A DNA stretch of 64,000 nt, taken from assembly GCA_029263415.1 (NCBI GenBank), contig JAJCXN010000046.1, positions 275,903 through 339,902 of the forward strand. Reading direction: 5' to 3'. Both the position numbers and the translations under genes were made by a program. Within the stretch, counting starts at the first letter, position 1. Each line of letters begins with the position of its first letter. Source of the DNA: Acidobacteriota bacterium (GTDB lineage: Bacteria > Acidobacteriota > Thermoanaerobaculia > Multivoradales > Multivoraceae). Shown here piece after piece: positions 19,070 through 27,918 of this stretch. The notes beneath the pieces are model-generated. The model was not told the origin of the DNA, did not search any database, and was given only the letters and a program-made list of their open reading frames with translations.

Positions 19070-19522
19070 ATGGCCACTTTTCTCGCCCTCGACTTCGGCG
19101 AAGCCCGGACCGGAGTAGCGCTTGGCGAGAGCGAAACCCAGATCGTGTCTCCCATCTCTACCCTGGTCCGACGATCAGACGAACAACTGATTGAGGAAAT
19201 TCTGGTGCTAGTCCAGAAACACCAAGCAGAGCAGCTGATCCTCGGCCTCCCGAGCCGCCTCGACGGCAGCGAAGGTGATGCTGCGCTCAGGGTGCGGTCC
19301 TTTCACAAGAAACTAGAGACCCGCACTCGACTTCCGGCAACACTGGTCACGGAGACGCTGACCTCGCGCGCGGCCCGTGAGCGTATCGCGACCAACTTTC
19401 CGGGCCAGCGCAGCAAGAAGAGAGCCTCGCGGAGGGTACCGGCAAACCGGCAGGTCGACGCTGTCGCGGCTCAGCTCATCGGAGAGCAATACCTTGAGCA
19501 GTCCCGAGAGGGTGTCTCATGA
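19070..19522 (+). CDS. ruvX: Holliday-junction resolvase-like pre-16S rRNA nuclease
   Basis: A 150-residue RNase H-fold protein of the YqgF/RuvX family. Visible are the first catalytic aspartate in 'FLALDFGEARTGVAL', 'LILGLPSRLDGSEG', the glutamate in 'VTETLTSRAA' and the last aspartate in 'RQVDAVAAQLI'. The family processes the 5' end of 16S rRNA precursor and has been proposed as a resolvase. The gene overlaps mltG by four bases (ATGA), a pairing common in bacteria. Confidence 0.93.
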   Translation: MATFLALDFGEARTGVALGESETQIVSPISTLVRRSDEQLIEEILVLVQKHQAEQLILGLPSRLDGSEGDAALRVRSFHKKLETRTRLPATLVTETLTSRAARERIATNFPGQRSKKRASRRVPANRQVDAVAAQLIGEQYLEQSREGVS

Positions 19523-20565
19523 TCAAGAAACTCTTCTTGCTCGCGTTGATCGGCTCGATCCTCGTGGCGACGGCTGCCGCTCTAAGTTACCGGCACTACA
19601 AACAGTTCCTAGAGCCATTCCCAGAAGCAGTCGGCCTTGGCGCGGCGGGTGGACGCACCGTTGAGATGACGATCGAAACTGGCACTCCGGCACGCTTGAT
19701 TCTCGATCGTCTCGAAGCCAATGGAGTGCTCTCGAACTCGACGCTCGCCCGCCTCTACCTTGTGCACGTCTTGAAAGACCCACCGCTGCAAGCGGGCCAC
19801 TATGAATTCGAGCTGCCGGCCACTCCGCGGGCGGTCCTCGAGCGCATGATCGATGGCAAGGTCGTGCTCGAAACGGTGACAGTAATCGAAGGCTTGACCC
19901 TGTTTGAGACCGCTCAACATCTGGCCAGCCAAGGATTCGGCGATCAGCAACGCCTGCTGGACCAAATGAACCGGACCGACCTCATCGCGGATCTCGATCC
20001 AGCCGCCAGCAACCTCGAGGGGTACCTGTTTCCGGACACGTACTCCTTCGAGCATGGCGTCACCGAAGCAGAGGTGGTCGCGGCGATGGTGGACAACTTT
20101 CGGCGTCAAGCGGGACGGCTCGTGGCCGGCGCTGGCGCTCGCGAGCTGGTGATCCTGGCGAGCATCGTCGAGAAGGAGGCAACCTTGGATGCTGAGCGAC
20201 CTTTGATCGCCGGGGTCTACGCTCATCGGCTGCGGCGAGGCATCGGTTTGTACGCCGATCCAACCATCATCTACGGCAAGAAGCTGGCTGGGACTTGGAA
20301 CGGCAACCTCACCCGCAAAGACCTTCGAACCGATTCGGCGTACAACACCTACATGAGACCGGGTTTACCGCCCGGACCGATCTGCTCTCCGGGCAAGGCC
20401 AGCCTCGCTGCCGCAGCACAGCCTTCCGACCTGCCTTACCTCTATTTCGTCAGTCGCAACGACGGCAGTCATGTGTTCTCGGCGACTATCAGCGAGCACA
20501 ATCGCAATGTCGAGAAGTGGCAACGCCAGTACTGGCGTGATCGACGAGCAGCAAACGGTAGGTAA
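19519..20565 (+). CDS. mltG: endolytic peptidoglycan transglycosylase MltG
   Basis: A 348-residue YceG/MltG protein that cuts nascent glycan strands at the inner membrane and so ends their polymerisation. One N-terminal membrane helix (about 5-23) is followed by a LysM-like subdomain and the catalytic domain. 'LEGYLFPDTYSF', 'ASIVEKEA' (catalytic Glu), 'LYADPTIIYG', 'SAYNTYMRPGLPPGPICSPG' and 'FVSRNDGSHVFS' are all diagnostic. It is coupled to ruvX by an ATGA overlap. Confidence 0.96.
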   Translation: MIKKLFLLALIGSILVATAAALSYRHYKQFLEPFPEAVGLGAAGGRTVEMTIETGTPARLILDRLEANGVLSNSTLARLYLVHVLKDPPLQAGHYEFELPATPRAVLERMIDGKVVLETVTVIEGLTLFETAQHLASQGFGDQQRLLDQMNRTDLIADLDPAASNLEGYLFPDTYSFEHGVTEAEVVAAMVDNFRRQAGRLVAGAGARELVILASIVEKEATLDAERPLIAGVYAHRLRRGIGLYADPTIIYGKKLAGTWNGNLTRKDLRTDSAYNTYMRPGLPPGPICSPGKASLAAAAQPSDLPYLYFVSRNDGSHVFSATISEHNRNVEKWQRQYWRDRRAANGR

Positions 20566-20735
20566 CCGGCACCGATCCTTGTGACCTGACGGGCATGTCG
20601 GACCAAAGAAATGCCGCACTGTCAAGCGTCCCGTTGTAGGATTAGTCGCTTCGCCGAACTTCGCCGTTGGACGTGGTCTATGCCACGACCAACCCACCTC
20701 CGCCCAACGCAGAACGCGACTGGAAGAATAGATCC

Positions 20736-22910
20736 ATGGCACACGAGACTTTTGGCCCCTACCTCTTGTTGAAGAAACTGTCCGAGGACATCCTTGGAGA
20801 AGTGTTCCGCGCCGGCCGCCTGCGCGACGGCAACCTCGAGCAAGTGGTGTTGTTGCGCACGTTCAACGGTCGTGCCCTCAACCCTGCGAGCATCTCGCAG
20901 GGCATTGCTCAACGCCAAGGCGTGCAGCAGCTACTCCGCAGCCCCAATCTGGGTCAAGGCATCGATGCCGGTGACTTTCAGGGCATCCCCTACGTAGTCT
21001 ACGACTACATCTCGGGCCGGGATCTAGGCTCACTGATGCGCCAGGCTTCGCTGCGAAGCCACCCAGTCCCAACCGAGCACGCGTTGCTGATCGCAGAGCG
21101 GCTTGCCCTCGGCCTTTCGGTCGCCCACGCCACCAAAGTCAATGGCCAACCCGTGCTACACGGTTTCTTGATCCCCGAACTAGTCATGTTGTCGAACGAG
21201 GGCGAGAACCGACTACTAGGCTTCGAGACAGGCCCCGCACTCCGCGCCGCCGACGCCAGCACTCAGATCTGGCAAGACTTCGGTCGCTACTTGTCCCCCG
21301 AAGCCCACGCCGGCGAACCGCTGAGTGCAACCGACGACGTCTACTCGCTGGGCGTGGTACTGCTCGAACTGCTGGTGGGTCACACACTTGAAAGTCTTGG
21401 GCCAAGCTCTCTGCAAGGCGCGATCGCGCAGGTCGGCGGCCGGGGTTTACCCAACGTCGCTGAATTGATCGAGAGGAGTGTCGCACCGAAGGAACAGCGG
21501 ATCGTAAATGCCGCAGCGTGGCATCAGGATCTAAGCCGACTAGCGCTGGACCGACAGTCGAGCTCGACGCCTTTTCATCTGGCGTTCTACATGCACAATC
21601 TCTTCCGCGACGAGATCGAACGAGAGAGCGAAGAAATCGAGCACGAGCGGAGCATCGATTTCTCACAACAGCGGCTGACCGCAGCGCCTGCCCTGGGGAG
21701 TAGTGCCATCCTTCACAACGCGGATGCTGAGCGGCCACTCAGTGCTCCTTCGCTCACTGGTTCCACACCCGACTTGTCCGCGACGGCAGAGGGCGGCGCA
21801 CCGGCAGTCGACAACAGCCAAGACGACGACTTCGCAGCGGCAATCGGAGCAGCGCCAAACGTCCCAACCCCGGCCGCAACGACTGCGGCCACCAGCAACG
21901 CGACCAAACCAACTAAGGCGGAGCCCACAAAATCCAGTAGCAAGATGCCACTATTGATTGCCGCTCTGGTCCTGCTACTTGCCACCGGTGCCTACTTCGG
22001 TTGGAAGTGGTGGTCAGGCAAAGACAGCGCCCCCAACGGTACCCAGATCGCGAGCGCTACTGAGCCCACCGAAATCGCGGGCGGAGCGGCTTCAGATCCA
22101 GCTGATTTGGAGGCTGGTGGCCCTGGCGGCCCGAACGGTACCGAGATCGACGGAGCATCCGATCCTCTTAGCGGCTCAGACGGATCAGAGCCGGTCCCTG
22201 GAGGAGGTCCGGTCGAGGATGCACGAAAGCTCGCTGAGGGTGTCGAGTCGGACACGGTCGACCCAGACGCCGTCCAACGCGAGAACCTGATGGCCGAACT
22301 GGATCGCCTCGTTGACGAACGCACTAAGAGCGCAGCCTTGGGCCTCAAGCAAGAGTACGACGACGAAGTTAAGCAACTTCGCGACCAACTCGCCGAGGTC
22401 GAGCGTCAGAAAGCAGAGGAGGAGCGCCTTGAGCAGGAAGCTGAGGAGGCCCGCAAGCAAGCTCTGATTGACGAGCAACGCAAGAAGCAAGAGGCCGCCA
22501 CCAAGGCTGAAGCCGATCGCAAGGCGTTGGCTGCGGCACAAGCCGCCGAGGCGAAGAAAGCAGCCGACGCAGGTGCCAGTACAGAAGCACCCGCCCCCCG
22601 CAAGGTCCGAGTGGGAGAACTGGTCCAAGCAGGAGCAGGTGTCTCTCGACCGCGGCTCAGTAGCGACATCAAGCCGGTGTATCCTTTCGCGGCACAACGG
22701 CTACGTAAAGAAGCTGACGTCAGCGTCGACGTGCTGGTCGACGAAAACGGCAAGGTCATCGACACACGGATGGGCGAGAAGGCTGGCTTTGGCTTCGATG
22801 ACGCAGCCCGCGCAGCCGCTAGTCGCGCCGAGTTCGTGCCTGCGAGCACTCAAGGCGTCAAAGTCAAGATGTGGACCACGATCAAGGTGCAGTTCCGACT
22901 CGAAGGCTAA
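20736..22910 (+). CDS. pseudokinase - membrane helix - coiled coil - TonB C-terminal domain fusion
   Basis: The 724-residue protein begins with a kinase-like fold (about 8-290). The back half of the domain is kept ('RYLSPEAHAG', then 'SATDDVYSLGVVLLELLVG'), but active residues are lost: the glycine loop reads LSEDILGEV, the ATP-binding lysine is absent (VVLLRTF), the HRD motif is HGFLIPEL and no DFG is present (LLGFETG). A low-complexity linker, one membrane helix (about 404-424), an acidic/Pro-Gly segment, a Glu/Lys/Ala coiled coil (about 515-618) and a TonB C-terminal domain (about 645-724, 'PVYPFAAQRLRKEADVSVDVLVDENGKV') follow. It probably spans the inner membrane with the pseudokinase inside and TonB-C in the periplasm. 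An upstream ATG at 20667 is in frame; 20736 has GGAAG upstream and starts at the domain. Confidence 0.85.
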   Translation: MAHETFGPYLLLKKLSEDILGEVFRAGRLRDGNLEQVVLLRTFNGRALNPASISQGIAQRQGVQQLLRSPNLGQGIDAGDFQGIPYVVYDYISGRDLGSLMRQASLRSHPVPTEHALLIAERLALGLSVAHATKVNGQPVLHGFLIPELVMLSNEGENRLLGFETGPALRAADASTQIWQDFGRYLSPEAHAGEPLSATDDVYSLGVVLLELLVGHTLESLGPSSLQGAIAQVGGRGLPNVAELIERSVAPKEQRIVNAAAWHQDLSRLALDRQSSSTPFHLAFYMHNLFRDEIERESEEIEHERSIDFSQQRLTAAPALGSSAILHNADAERPLSAPSLTGSTPDLSATAEGGAPAVDNSQDDDFAAAIGAAPNVPTPAATTAATSNATKPTKAEPTKSSSKMPLLIAALVLLLATGAYFGWKWWSGKDSAPNGTQIASATEPTEIAGGAASDPADLEAGGPGGPNGTEIDGASDPLSGSDGSEPVPGGGPVEDARKLAEGVESDTVDPDAVQRENLMAELDRLVDERTKSAALGLKQEYDDEVKQLRDQLAEVERQKAEEERLEQEAEEARKQALIDEQRKKQEAATKAEADRKALAAAQAAEAKKAADAGASTEAPAPRKVRVGELVQAGAGVSRPRLSSDIKPVYPFAAQRLRKEADVSVDVLVDENGKVIDTRMGEKAGFGFDDAARAAASRAEFVPASTQGVKVKMWTTIKVQFRLEG

Positions 22911-22920
22911 GCCCTTCGAC

Positions 22921-22945
22921 CTGACCTGACCTGACCTGACCCGAC
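22921..22945. repeat. CTGAC pentamer run after the pseudokinase gene
   Basis: Four exact ctgac units at 22921-22940 and one variant, flanked by copies of ccttcgacctg at 22913-22923 and 22949-22959. Probably a slippage product just after the stop codon. Confidence 0.85.
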
Positions 22946-22979
22946 CTGCCTTCGACCTGTGTTGAGACGCCAGGCCTTC

Positions 22980-23006
22980 AACCCGGCGCGGCCCGGGTTC
23001 TTCTTG
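22980..23006 (+). terminator. probable terminator of the pseudokinase gene
   Basis: AACCCGG at 22980-22986 pairs with CCGGGTT at 22993-22999 across a six-base loop and is followed by the T-rich cttctt. It lies 70 bases after the stop codon. Confidence 0.6.
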
Positions 23007-23015
23007 AAGCAAACA

Positions 23016-23056
23016 AAAAGGGCAGCTGGCCTCAAATTGGCCAAGCTGCCCTTTGG
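23016..23056 (-). terminator. Rho-independent terminator of the CsgG-like gene
   Basis: AAAGGGCAGCT-GGCC (from 23018) pairs with GGCC-A-AGCTGCCCTTT (to 23054), a 15-bp stem with one bulge. Read on the minus strand it ends in TTTTTGTTTG, a normal intrinsic terminator 40 bases past the stop codon of the gene at 23098. Confidence 0.85.
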
Positions 23057-23097
23057 GTTGCTTGTGCAGTAGGGGCTTAGATTGAGGCCTAGCGGGC

Positions 23098-23769
23098 CTA
23101 GAGCGTTGCCGCTGCCAAGCTCGCCACCAACTTCTGGCAGGCCGGCTTGACAACGCGATCGAACATGGCGTTGTCCTCAACACCGCCTCCGAAGCCTCCG
23201 ACATGGACCTTGGCGCTCTTGGTCTCCTCACGGACATCGTCAGCCCAGACGATCTCGCCCGTTGTGGTGTTGACCAAGCGTGCATTGATCGCTGCGGCGA
23301 ATTTGCGCCGCTTTACAGAGACCCGCGGCAAGCCGCGGATACCGGGCGTCCGAGCCGAGGCGTCGCTGTTGCCGTACTCGGTGATGGCTCCGGTGACCAT
23401 GTACTCAACGCCCAAAAGACGACCGGCCTCCACGGCAGTCGCCGCGCTCACGGAGCCCGAGAGCGAAAGATTCTTTTCTCTCAGCAGCGCGTCCAGTTTC
23501 TCGCGCTCGATGACCCGGAACTTGCCGCTCTTAACCAGCTCAGTGACCAGCACTTCTTGCACCGCCCCAGCGCCCTGATTGCGCCACCATGAGTGCCAGT
23601 TCGAGGCCGCGTCGGCGTCGAACTCAATCACAGCAATGCGAGGCTTCTGTGCAGACGCGAGGGTTGAGACGCTCAGCAACAAGCTGAAGGCAACAAGAAC
23701 TGCGATCAACATCGTCCGGGCGGCGATCCCGCGGTGGGAGCTGCCGCGAGTAGTGTTCGAAGAAATCAT
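23098..23769 (-). CDS. CsgG/HfaB-like exported protein without lipobox
   Basis: The 223-residue protein begins with a signal peptide ('MLIAVLVAFSLLLSVSTLASAQ') and then matches the CsgG family core: 'PRIAVIEFDA', 'LVTELVKSGKFRVIEREKLDALLREKNL', 'AAEAGRLLGVEYMVTGAITEYG' (approximate order), 'INARLVNTTTGEIVWADD'. CsgG itself is an outer-membrane lipoprotein pore for curli; here no Cys follows the signal peptide and no curli genes are near. The ATG at 23769 has AGGAG nine bases upstream, which settles the start inside a longer open frame. Likely periplasmic or outer-membrane associated; pore formation is not shown. Confidence 0.8.
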   Translation of the reverse strand: MISSNTTRGSSHRGIAARTMLIAVLVAFSLLLSVSTLASAQKPRIAVIEFDADAASNWHSWWRNQGAGAVQEVLVTELVKSGKFRVIEREKLDALLREKNLSLSGSVSAATAVEAGRLLGVEYMVTGAITEYGNSDASARTPGIRGLPRVSVKRRKFAAAINARLVNTTTGEIVWADDVREETKSAKVHVGGFGGGVEDNAMFDRVVKPACQKLVASLAAATL

Positions 23770-24000
23770 CTGTTCGATCTCCTTGGTATGAGGGGGGAGG
23801 GGGGATGGGAACGTGAACGGCAACAACAAGTAGCCGTCTCGTTGACCCATGGTGAGGCTGGGACGCCTCGATGGGCTCAACGAGTCCAGACCATAGGGTA
23901 CGGTTCTGAGTCGGTGTCTACAATAGCGCCACCTTCTCTAATACGAAAACGATAATCGAAACAGGTCACCCAGAACCCGTAGCTCGGGAAAGGCGTGTGT

Positions 24001-26289
24001 TCACGATTCCTGAGTGCTCTGAGATGAGAGCTCCGGGAGCTCCTGAGCGTCTACCACGCACAGACTCGCCATATTCACGATGTCGCTCACGTCTACGCCT
24101 CGCTGGAGAACGTGGATCGGTCGCGACATCCCCAACAGAACCGGACCGACCACCTCGGCCTCAGCCAGGCGCCAGATTAGCTTGTAGGCGATGTTGGCGC
24201 TCTGCAGTTCCGGGAACACCAAGACGTTGGCGGGCTCGGTGAGTTTGCTCCACGGGTACCGTTCTTGGAGTATCTTCTTGACCACAGCAGTGTCTGCCTG
24301 CATTTCTCCATCGACCTCGAGATCCGGAGACGTCTCGTGCAGGATGCGAGTCGCCTCGCGGACCTTCTTTGCGCCCGGGTCTTGGTTTGAGCCGAAGTTG
24401 CTGAACGACAACATCGCAACGCGCGGTGTCTCCACAAAGCGGCGTGCGAACTGCGCAGTCAACAGCGCGATATCGGCCAGCTCTGCTGCCGTCGGGTTGA
24501 TGTTGACCGTGGTGTCAGCCAAAAAGAACAGGCGCTCTTTGAGCACGATGATGTAAGCACCTGCGACGCGCTTGACGCCCTCTCTTAGATCCAACGATTG
24601 CAGTGCTGGACGGATGGTCTCCGGATACTCCTGAGTGAGCCCGGACAACAACCCATCAGCATCGCCGGCGGCCACCATCTGCGGCCCGAACATGGAACAT
24701 GAACGCACTTGTTGTTGGGCATCCTCCAGCGTGACACCCTGCCGACGACGGCGGGTATGCAGCTGTTGGGCGTAGCCTTCGTGCCGCTCGTCGTCGAGCA
24801 CGTTGATGATTTCAAGATCGCTCTCGCTGAGGTCGAGAAGCCTCAGCTGTTCGGCGATCCGTTCCCTGCGTGCCAGCAAGATCGGCTTAGCGATGCCCTC
24901 ATCCACCAGCACTTTGGCCGCACGTAGGATCTTCGGGTGCTCCCCTTCGGGAAACACGATTCTTTTGGGGTCCCGCCGTGCGCGATCTCTGATGTCATGC
25001 ATAAGCTCAAGCCGTCGCGAAACGTGCTTCTCAAGCTTCTTGAGATACTCGGTCTCATCACCCAGCTCCTGCCGACTGACGCCCGACTCAATGGCAGCGC
25101 GCGCCACTGCAAGAGGCACTTGAAACAGCACTCGATGATCGAAGGGCTTGGGGATCAAGTACTCCGGCCCAAAGCGGAGCGCCTCCAGGCCATACGCACG
25201 CAGCACCGTGTCAGGCACATCTTCGCGGGCCAGCGCCGCCAGACTCCGGGTCGCAGCCAGCACCATGGCGGTGTTGATGCAGGTCGCGCGCACATCCAAG
25301 GCGCCTCGAAAGATGAACGGAAAACCCAGGACGTTGTTTATCTGGTTGGGAAAGTCGCTGCGTCCCGTTCCCATGATGACGTCATCACGAGTTCGCATTG
25401 CCAGGTCGTAGTCAATCTCTGGATCAGGGTTGGCAAGTGCGAAAACAATCGGCTTCGACGCCATGCTCTCGAGCATCTCGGGCTTCAGTAGTCCCGCAAC
25501 CGAGAGGCCAACAAATACATCGGCGCCCGCGATCGCGTCCTCGAGAGTGCGAGCATCAGTCACAACCGTGAACTCCTCTTTGTAGCGGTTCATGCGCTCA
25601 GTCCGGCCTTCATAGAGGACGCCAGTGCTGTCAACCAACATCAGGTGCTCGCGCTTGACCCCTAGCTCGAGCCACAAGCGAATGCACCCAAACGCCGCAG
25701 CGCCCGCGCCAGAGAAGACTACGCGGATCTCTTCGATCCGACGGCCAGTCAGTTCGAGAGCGTTGAGCAACGCGGCTCCAGCGATGATCGCTGTCCCGTG
25801 TTGATCATCGTGAAACACCGGTATGTCGAGATCTTCTTTGAGCCTGCGCTCGATCTCAAAGCACTCTGGCGCCTTGATGTCTTCCAAATTGATCGCCCCA
25901 AACGTCGGCTCGAGCAATCTCACAGTGCGCACGAACTCATCCACGTCCTCGGTGTCAACCTCAATGTCAAAGACGTCGATGCCTGCGAAACGCTTGAATA
26001 GGACGCCCTTGCCCTCCATGACCGGCTTGCTAGCGAGCGCTCCGATGTTGCCCAGGCCCAAGACTGCGGTTCCGTTCGAGACTACACCCACCAGATTGCC
26101 ACGCGCGGTGTATCGATAGGCCAACCCTGGGTCGTCTGCAATCTCAAGACACGGGGCAGCAACCCCTGGTGAGTACGCCAGCGAGAGGTCGAGTTGGGTT
26201 GCTGTCGGCTTGGTCGACTGAACGGAAATCTTGCCCGGCGGATCGCTCGCGTGGTACTCCAACGCGGCGGCATCTAGGTTCTTACTCAA
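24001..26289 (-). CDS. maeB: NADP-dependent malic enzyme fused to phosphotransacetylase domain
   Basis: The 762-residue MaeB-type enzyme decarboxylates malate to pyruvate, supplying NADPH. The N-terminal malic domain shows '[13 protein letters not shown]', '[20 protein letters not shown]', '[11 protein letters not shown]' and '[11 protein letters not shown]'. An NAD(P) fold with '[11 protein letters not shown]' follows, then from about residue 430 the phosphate acetyl/butyryltransferase-like domain ('[19 protein letters not shown]'). In MaeB that domain is regulatory (acetyl-CoA sensing) rather than catalytic. The start is TTG at 26289 with AGGAAG six bases upstream. It links with isocitrate lyase in gluconeogenic carbon flow. 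Confidence 0.95.
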   Translation of the reverse strand: MSKNLDAAALEYHASDPPGKISVQSTKPTATQLDLSLAYSPGVAAPCLEIADDPGLAYRYTARGNLVGVVSNGTAVLGLGNIGALASKPVMEGKGVLFKRFAGIDVFDIEVDTEDVDEFVRTVRLLEPTFGAINLEDIKAPECFEIERRLKEDLDIPVFHDDQHGTAIIAGAALLNALELTGRRIEEIRVVFSGAGAAAFGCIRLWLELGVKREHLMLVDSTGVLYEGRTERMNRYKEEFTVVTDARTLEDAIAGADVFVGLSVAGLLKPEMLESMASKPIVFALANPDPEIDYDLAMRTRDDVIMGTGRSDFPNQINNVLGFPFIFRGALDVRATCINTAMVLAATRSLAALAREDVPDTVLRAYGLEALRFGPEYLIPKPFDHRVLFQVPLAVARAAIESGVSRQELGDETEYLKKLEKHVSRRLELMHDIRDRARRDPKRIVFPEGEHPKILRAAKVLVDEGIAKPILLARRERIAEQLRLLDLSESDLEIINVLDDERHEGYAQQLHTRRRRQGVTLEDAQQQVRSCSMFGPQMVAAGDADGLLSGLTQEYPETIRPALQSLDLREGVKRVAGAYIIVLKERLFFLADTTVNINPTAAELADIALLTAQFARRFVETPRVAMLSFSNFGSNQDPGAKKVREATRILHETSPDLEVDGEMQADTAVVKKILQERYPWSKLTEPANVLVFPELQSANIAYKLIWRLAEAEVVGPVLLGMSRPIHVLQRGVDVSDIVNMASLCVVDAQELPELSSQSTQES

Positions 26290-26457
26290 CGGGTCTTCCT
26301 TGTGGTTGCGACGGAGTCGACGCGGGATAGCAACGAGTGCTCGTGATCGCTAAAGTCATTGGCTTGGAGGCCGGTTCGTGCGTCGCGCTTGGCGCGGCTC
26401 AAGAACCGGACTCGTTTCGAGTGTAGCTCGAAAGCTAACCACTACCCCAAGCACTCC

Positions 26458-27303
26458 ATGATCGTCCGGACTATCGAATCAAGCCTGAGGCTCATCACCC
26501 AGAATGACCACGCTCATTGGGCCTACCAGTTGCTGTCGGTGTGGCCATCGCTCGCGTCTCACCCGAGGCGTCAACCCATCCTAGAGGCAACACGTCTTCA
26601 CGACCGCGGTTGGCATGGGATTGATGCAACACCGCTGGTGACGGATGAGGGACGTCCGCACGACTTCAGGACCATGCCGCCTGCTGAACGCGAGCAGGTC
26701 TGGCGCCGCGGCGTCGAAGTCGGGACCCACGGAGCAACAAAGGACACAGCCCAGGCCCCCGCATCTCTGGACGCTGCGTGGCGCGAGCTGCTGATCTGTC
26801 ACCACGCATGGAGTATCCACCGCCCCGGAGGTCGGCTCAAGGACTCTGAGCAGCGACCCAAGGTGCTTCTGCCGCTTGCCGCAGCGCTAGCTGCTGAACG
26901 GCAGACTCGACTCGACGCCTATCCCGCGCTGCTGGCAGACTGCGAAGAACCAGGCAGCCACTGGCCAGAGGCCGGCCAAGTGGAAGCATCACTCGAAGCC
27001 GACTATCCCTGGCTCGGCACCTTGGACTTCCTGTCTCTCATCGCGTGTCACGGCTGGAGCGAGCCCTACCGTTTGACAGTTCCCCAAGCTGTGGACTCCT
27101 TAGCCGCCCCAGAGATGAACCATTTTGAAGCAAGATTCTCAGACAACCAGCTGTTTCTAAACCCGTTTCCACTAGTTGGAAGCTATTCGCTGCCGCTTCG
27201 CTACAGAGAGGTTCCGTTGCGCAGATACTCCTCCGATTCAGAGCTGTCTCTAGCTCTCGCTCGAGCACCCTGGCAGACCACAGGAATCCGGGTTGCGCGC
27301 TGA
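26458..27303 (+). CDS. DUF3891 family protein
   Basis: The 281-residue protein starts at the ATG at 26458 ('MIVRTIE'), which matches the family N-terminus; the frame upstream is open but unlike coding sequence. Diagnostic stretches are 'LITQNDHAHWAYQLL', 'ATRLHDRGWHGID' and 'ICHHAWSIH', whose His/Asp pattern resembles an HD-like metal site. Function is unknown in the family. It is followed 17 bases later by the alkyltransferase gene, so they may be co-transcribed. Confidence 0.8.
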   Translation: MIVRTIESSLRLITQNDHAHWAYQLLSVWPSLASHPRRQPILEATRLHDRGWHGIDATPLVTDEGRPHDFRTMPPAEREQVWRRGVEVGTHGATKDTAQAPASLDAAWRELLICHHAWSIHRPGGRLKDSEQRPKVLLPLAAALAAERQTRLDAYPALLADCEEPGSHWPEAGQVEASLEADYPWLGTLDFLSLIACHGWSEPYRLTVPQAVDSLAAPEMNHFEARFSDNQLFLNPFPLVGSYSLPLRYREVPLRRYSSDSELSLALARAPWQTTGIRVAR

Positions 27304-27320
27304 TCGGCACGCCGACCCAC

Positions 27321-27887
27321 GTGGTATCGTCTGCCAGCGTGAGCGTCCAATCGAAAGAGACTGAGGATCCCGCGGGCTCTCCCACCCGGGTTCTGGTGCC
27401 CTCAACCTTAGGCAATCTCGGCCTGTCGTACCGAAACCGGACGATTGTTGGCCTTGAGATTGTGCCCAAGGGGGCCCGCCGCCGCCTGTTTCAGCCGCTC
27501 AAGACCCACGGCAGGTCCGAGTTCCTCGACGAAGCACTTGGCTGTCTTTCGGAGTACTTCGCAGGCGCCCGCCGCACCTTCCGGTTCGAGTTGTCACTCA
27601 ACGACTATGACCTCGACCCGCTCACCGTTCGCGTGTACGTGGAAGCGTTGCAGATCCCGTACGGCGAGACGCGCACTTACCAGAAGTTGGCGCTCGCCGT
27701 TGGCCAGAGCGGCTCTTATCGTCGTGTCCGTGCGATCCTGGTCGCCAATCCCATCCCAGTGCTGATCCCTTGCCACCGCGTCGTGCCGCGACGCGGGAGC
27801 GTCGGCAGCTACATCGGAGGGGAAAAGAAAAAGCAGTGGCTGATAAAGATGGAGAACCGCAACAAGGACGGGTTCGCGACCAACTAG
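27321..27887 (+). CDS. ogt: methylated-DNA-protein cysteine methyltransferase
   Basis: A suicide DNA-repair enzyme that moves alkyl groups from O6-alkylguanine to its own cysteine. The active site C151 lies in 'VLIPCHRVVPRRG', with 'IPYGETRTYQKLA' before it and 'YIGGEKKKQWLI' after it. The helix-turn-helix arginine region reads 'YRRVRAIL'. A GTG at 27321 or another at 27339 could be the start; the first 25 residues are not conserved. No AdaA-type domain is fused. Confidence 0.92.
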   Translation: MVSSASVSVQSKETEDPAGSPTRVLVPSTLGNLGLSYRNRTIVGLEIVPKGARRRLFQPLKTHGRSEFLDEALGCLSEYFAGARRTFRFELSLNDYDLDPLTVRVYVEALQIPYGETRTYQKLALAVGQSGSYRRVRAILVANPIPVLIPCHRVVPRRGSVGSYIGGEKKKQWLIKMENRNKDGFATN

Positions 27888-27918
27888 GAGCCAATAGATC
27901 CTGTGCCCGGCTTCAGCG

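Noticed and set aside
23098..23769. Curli secretion system
   Set aside because: Only a CsgG-like core is present; no csgA, B, E or F genes are near and no lipobox is seen.
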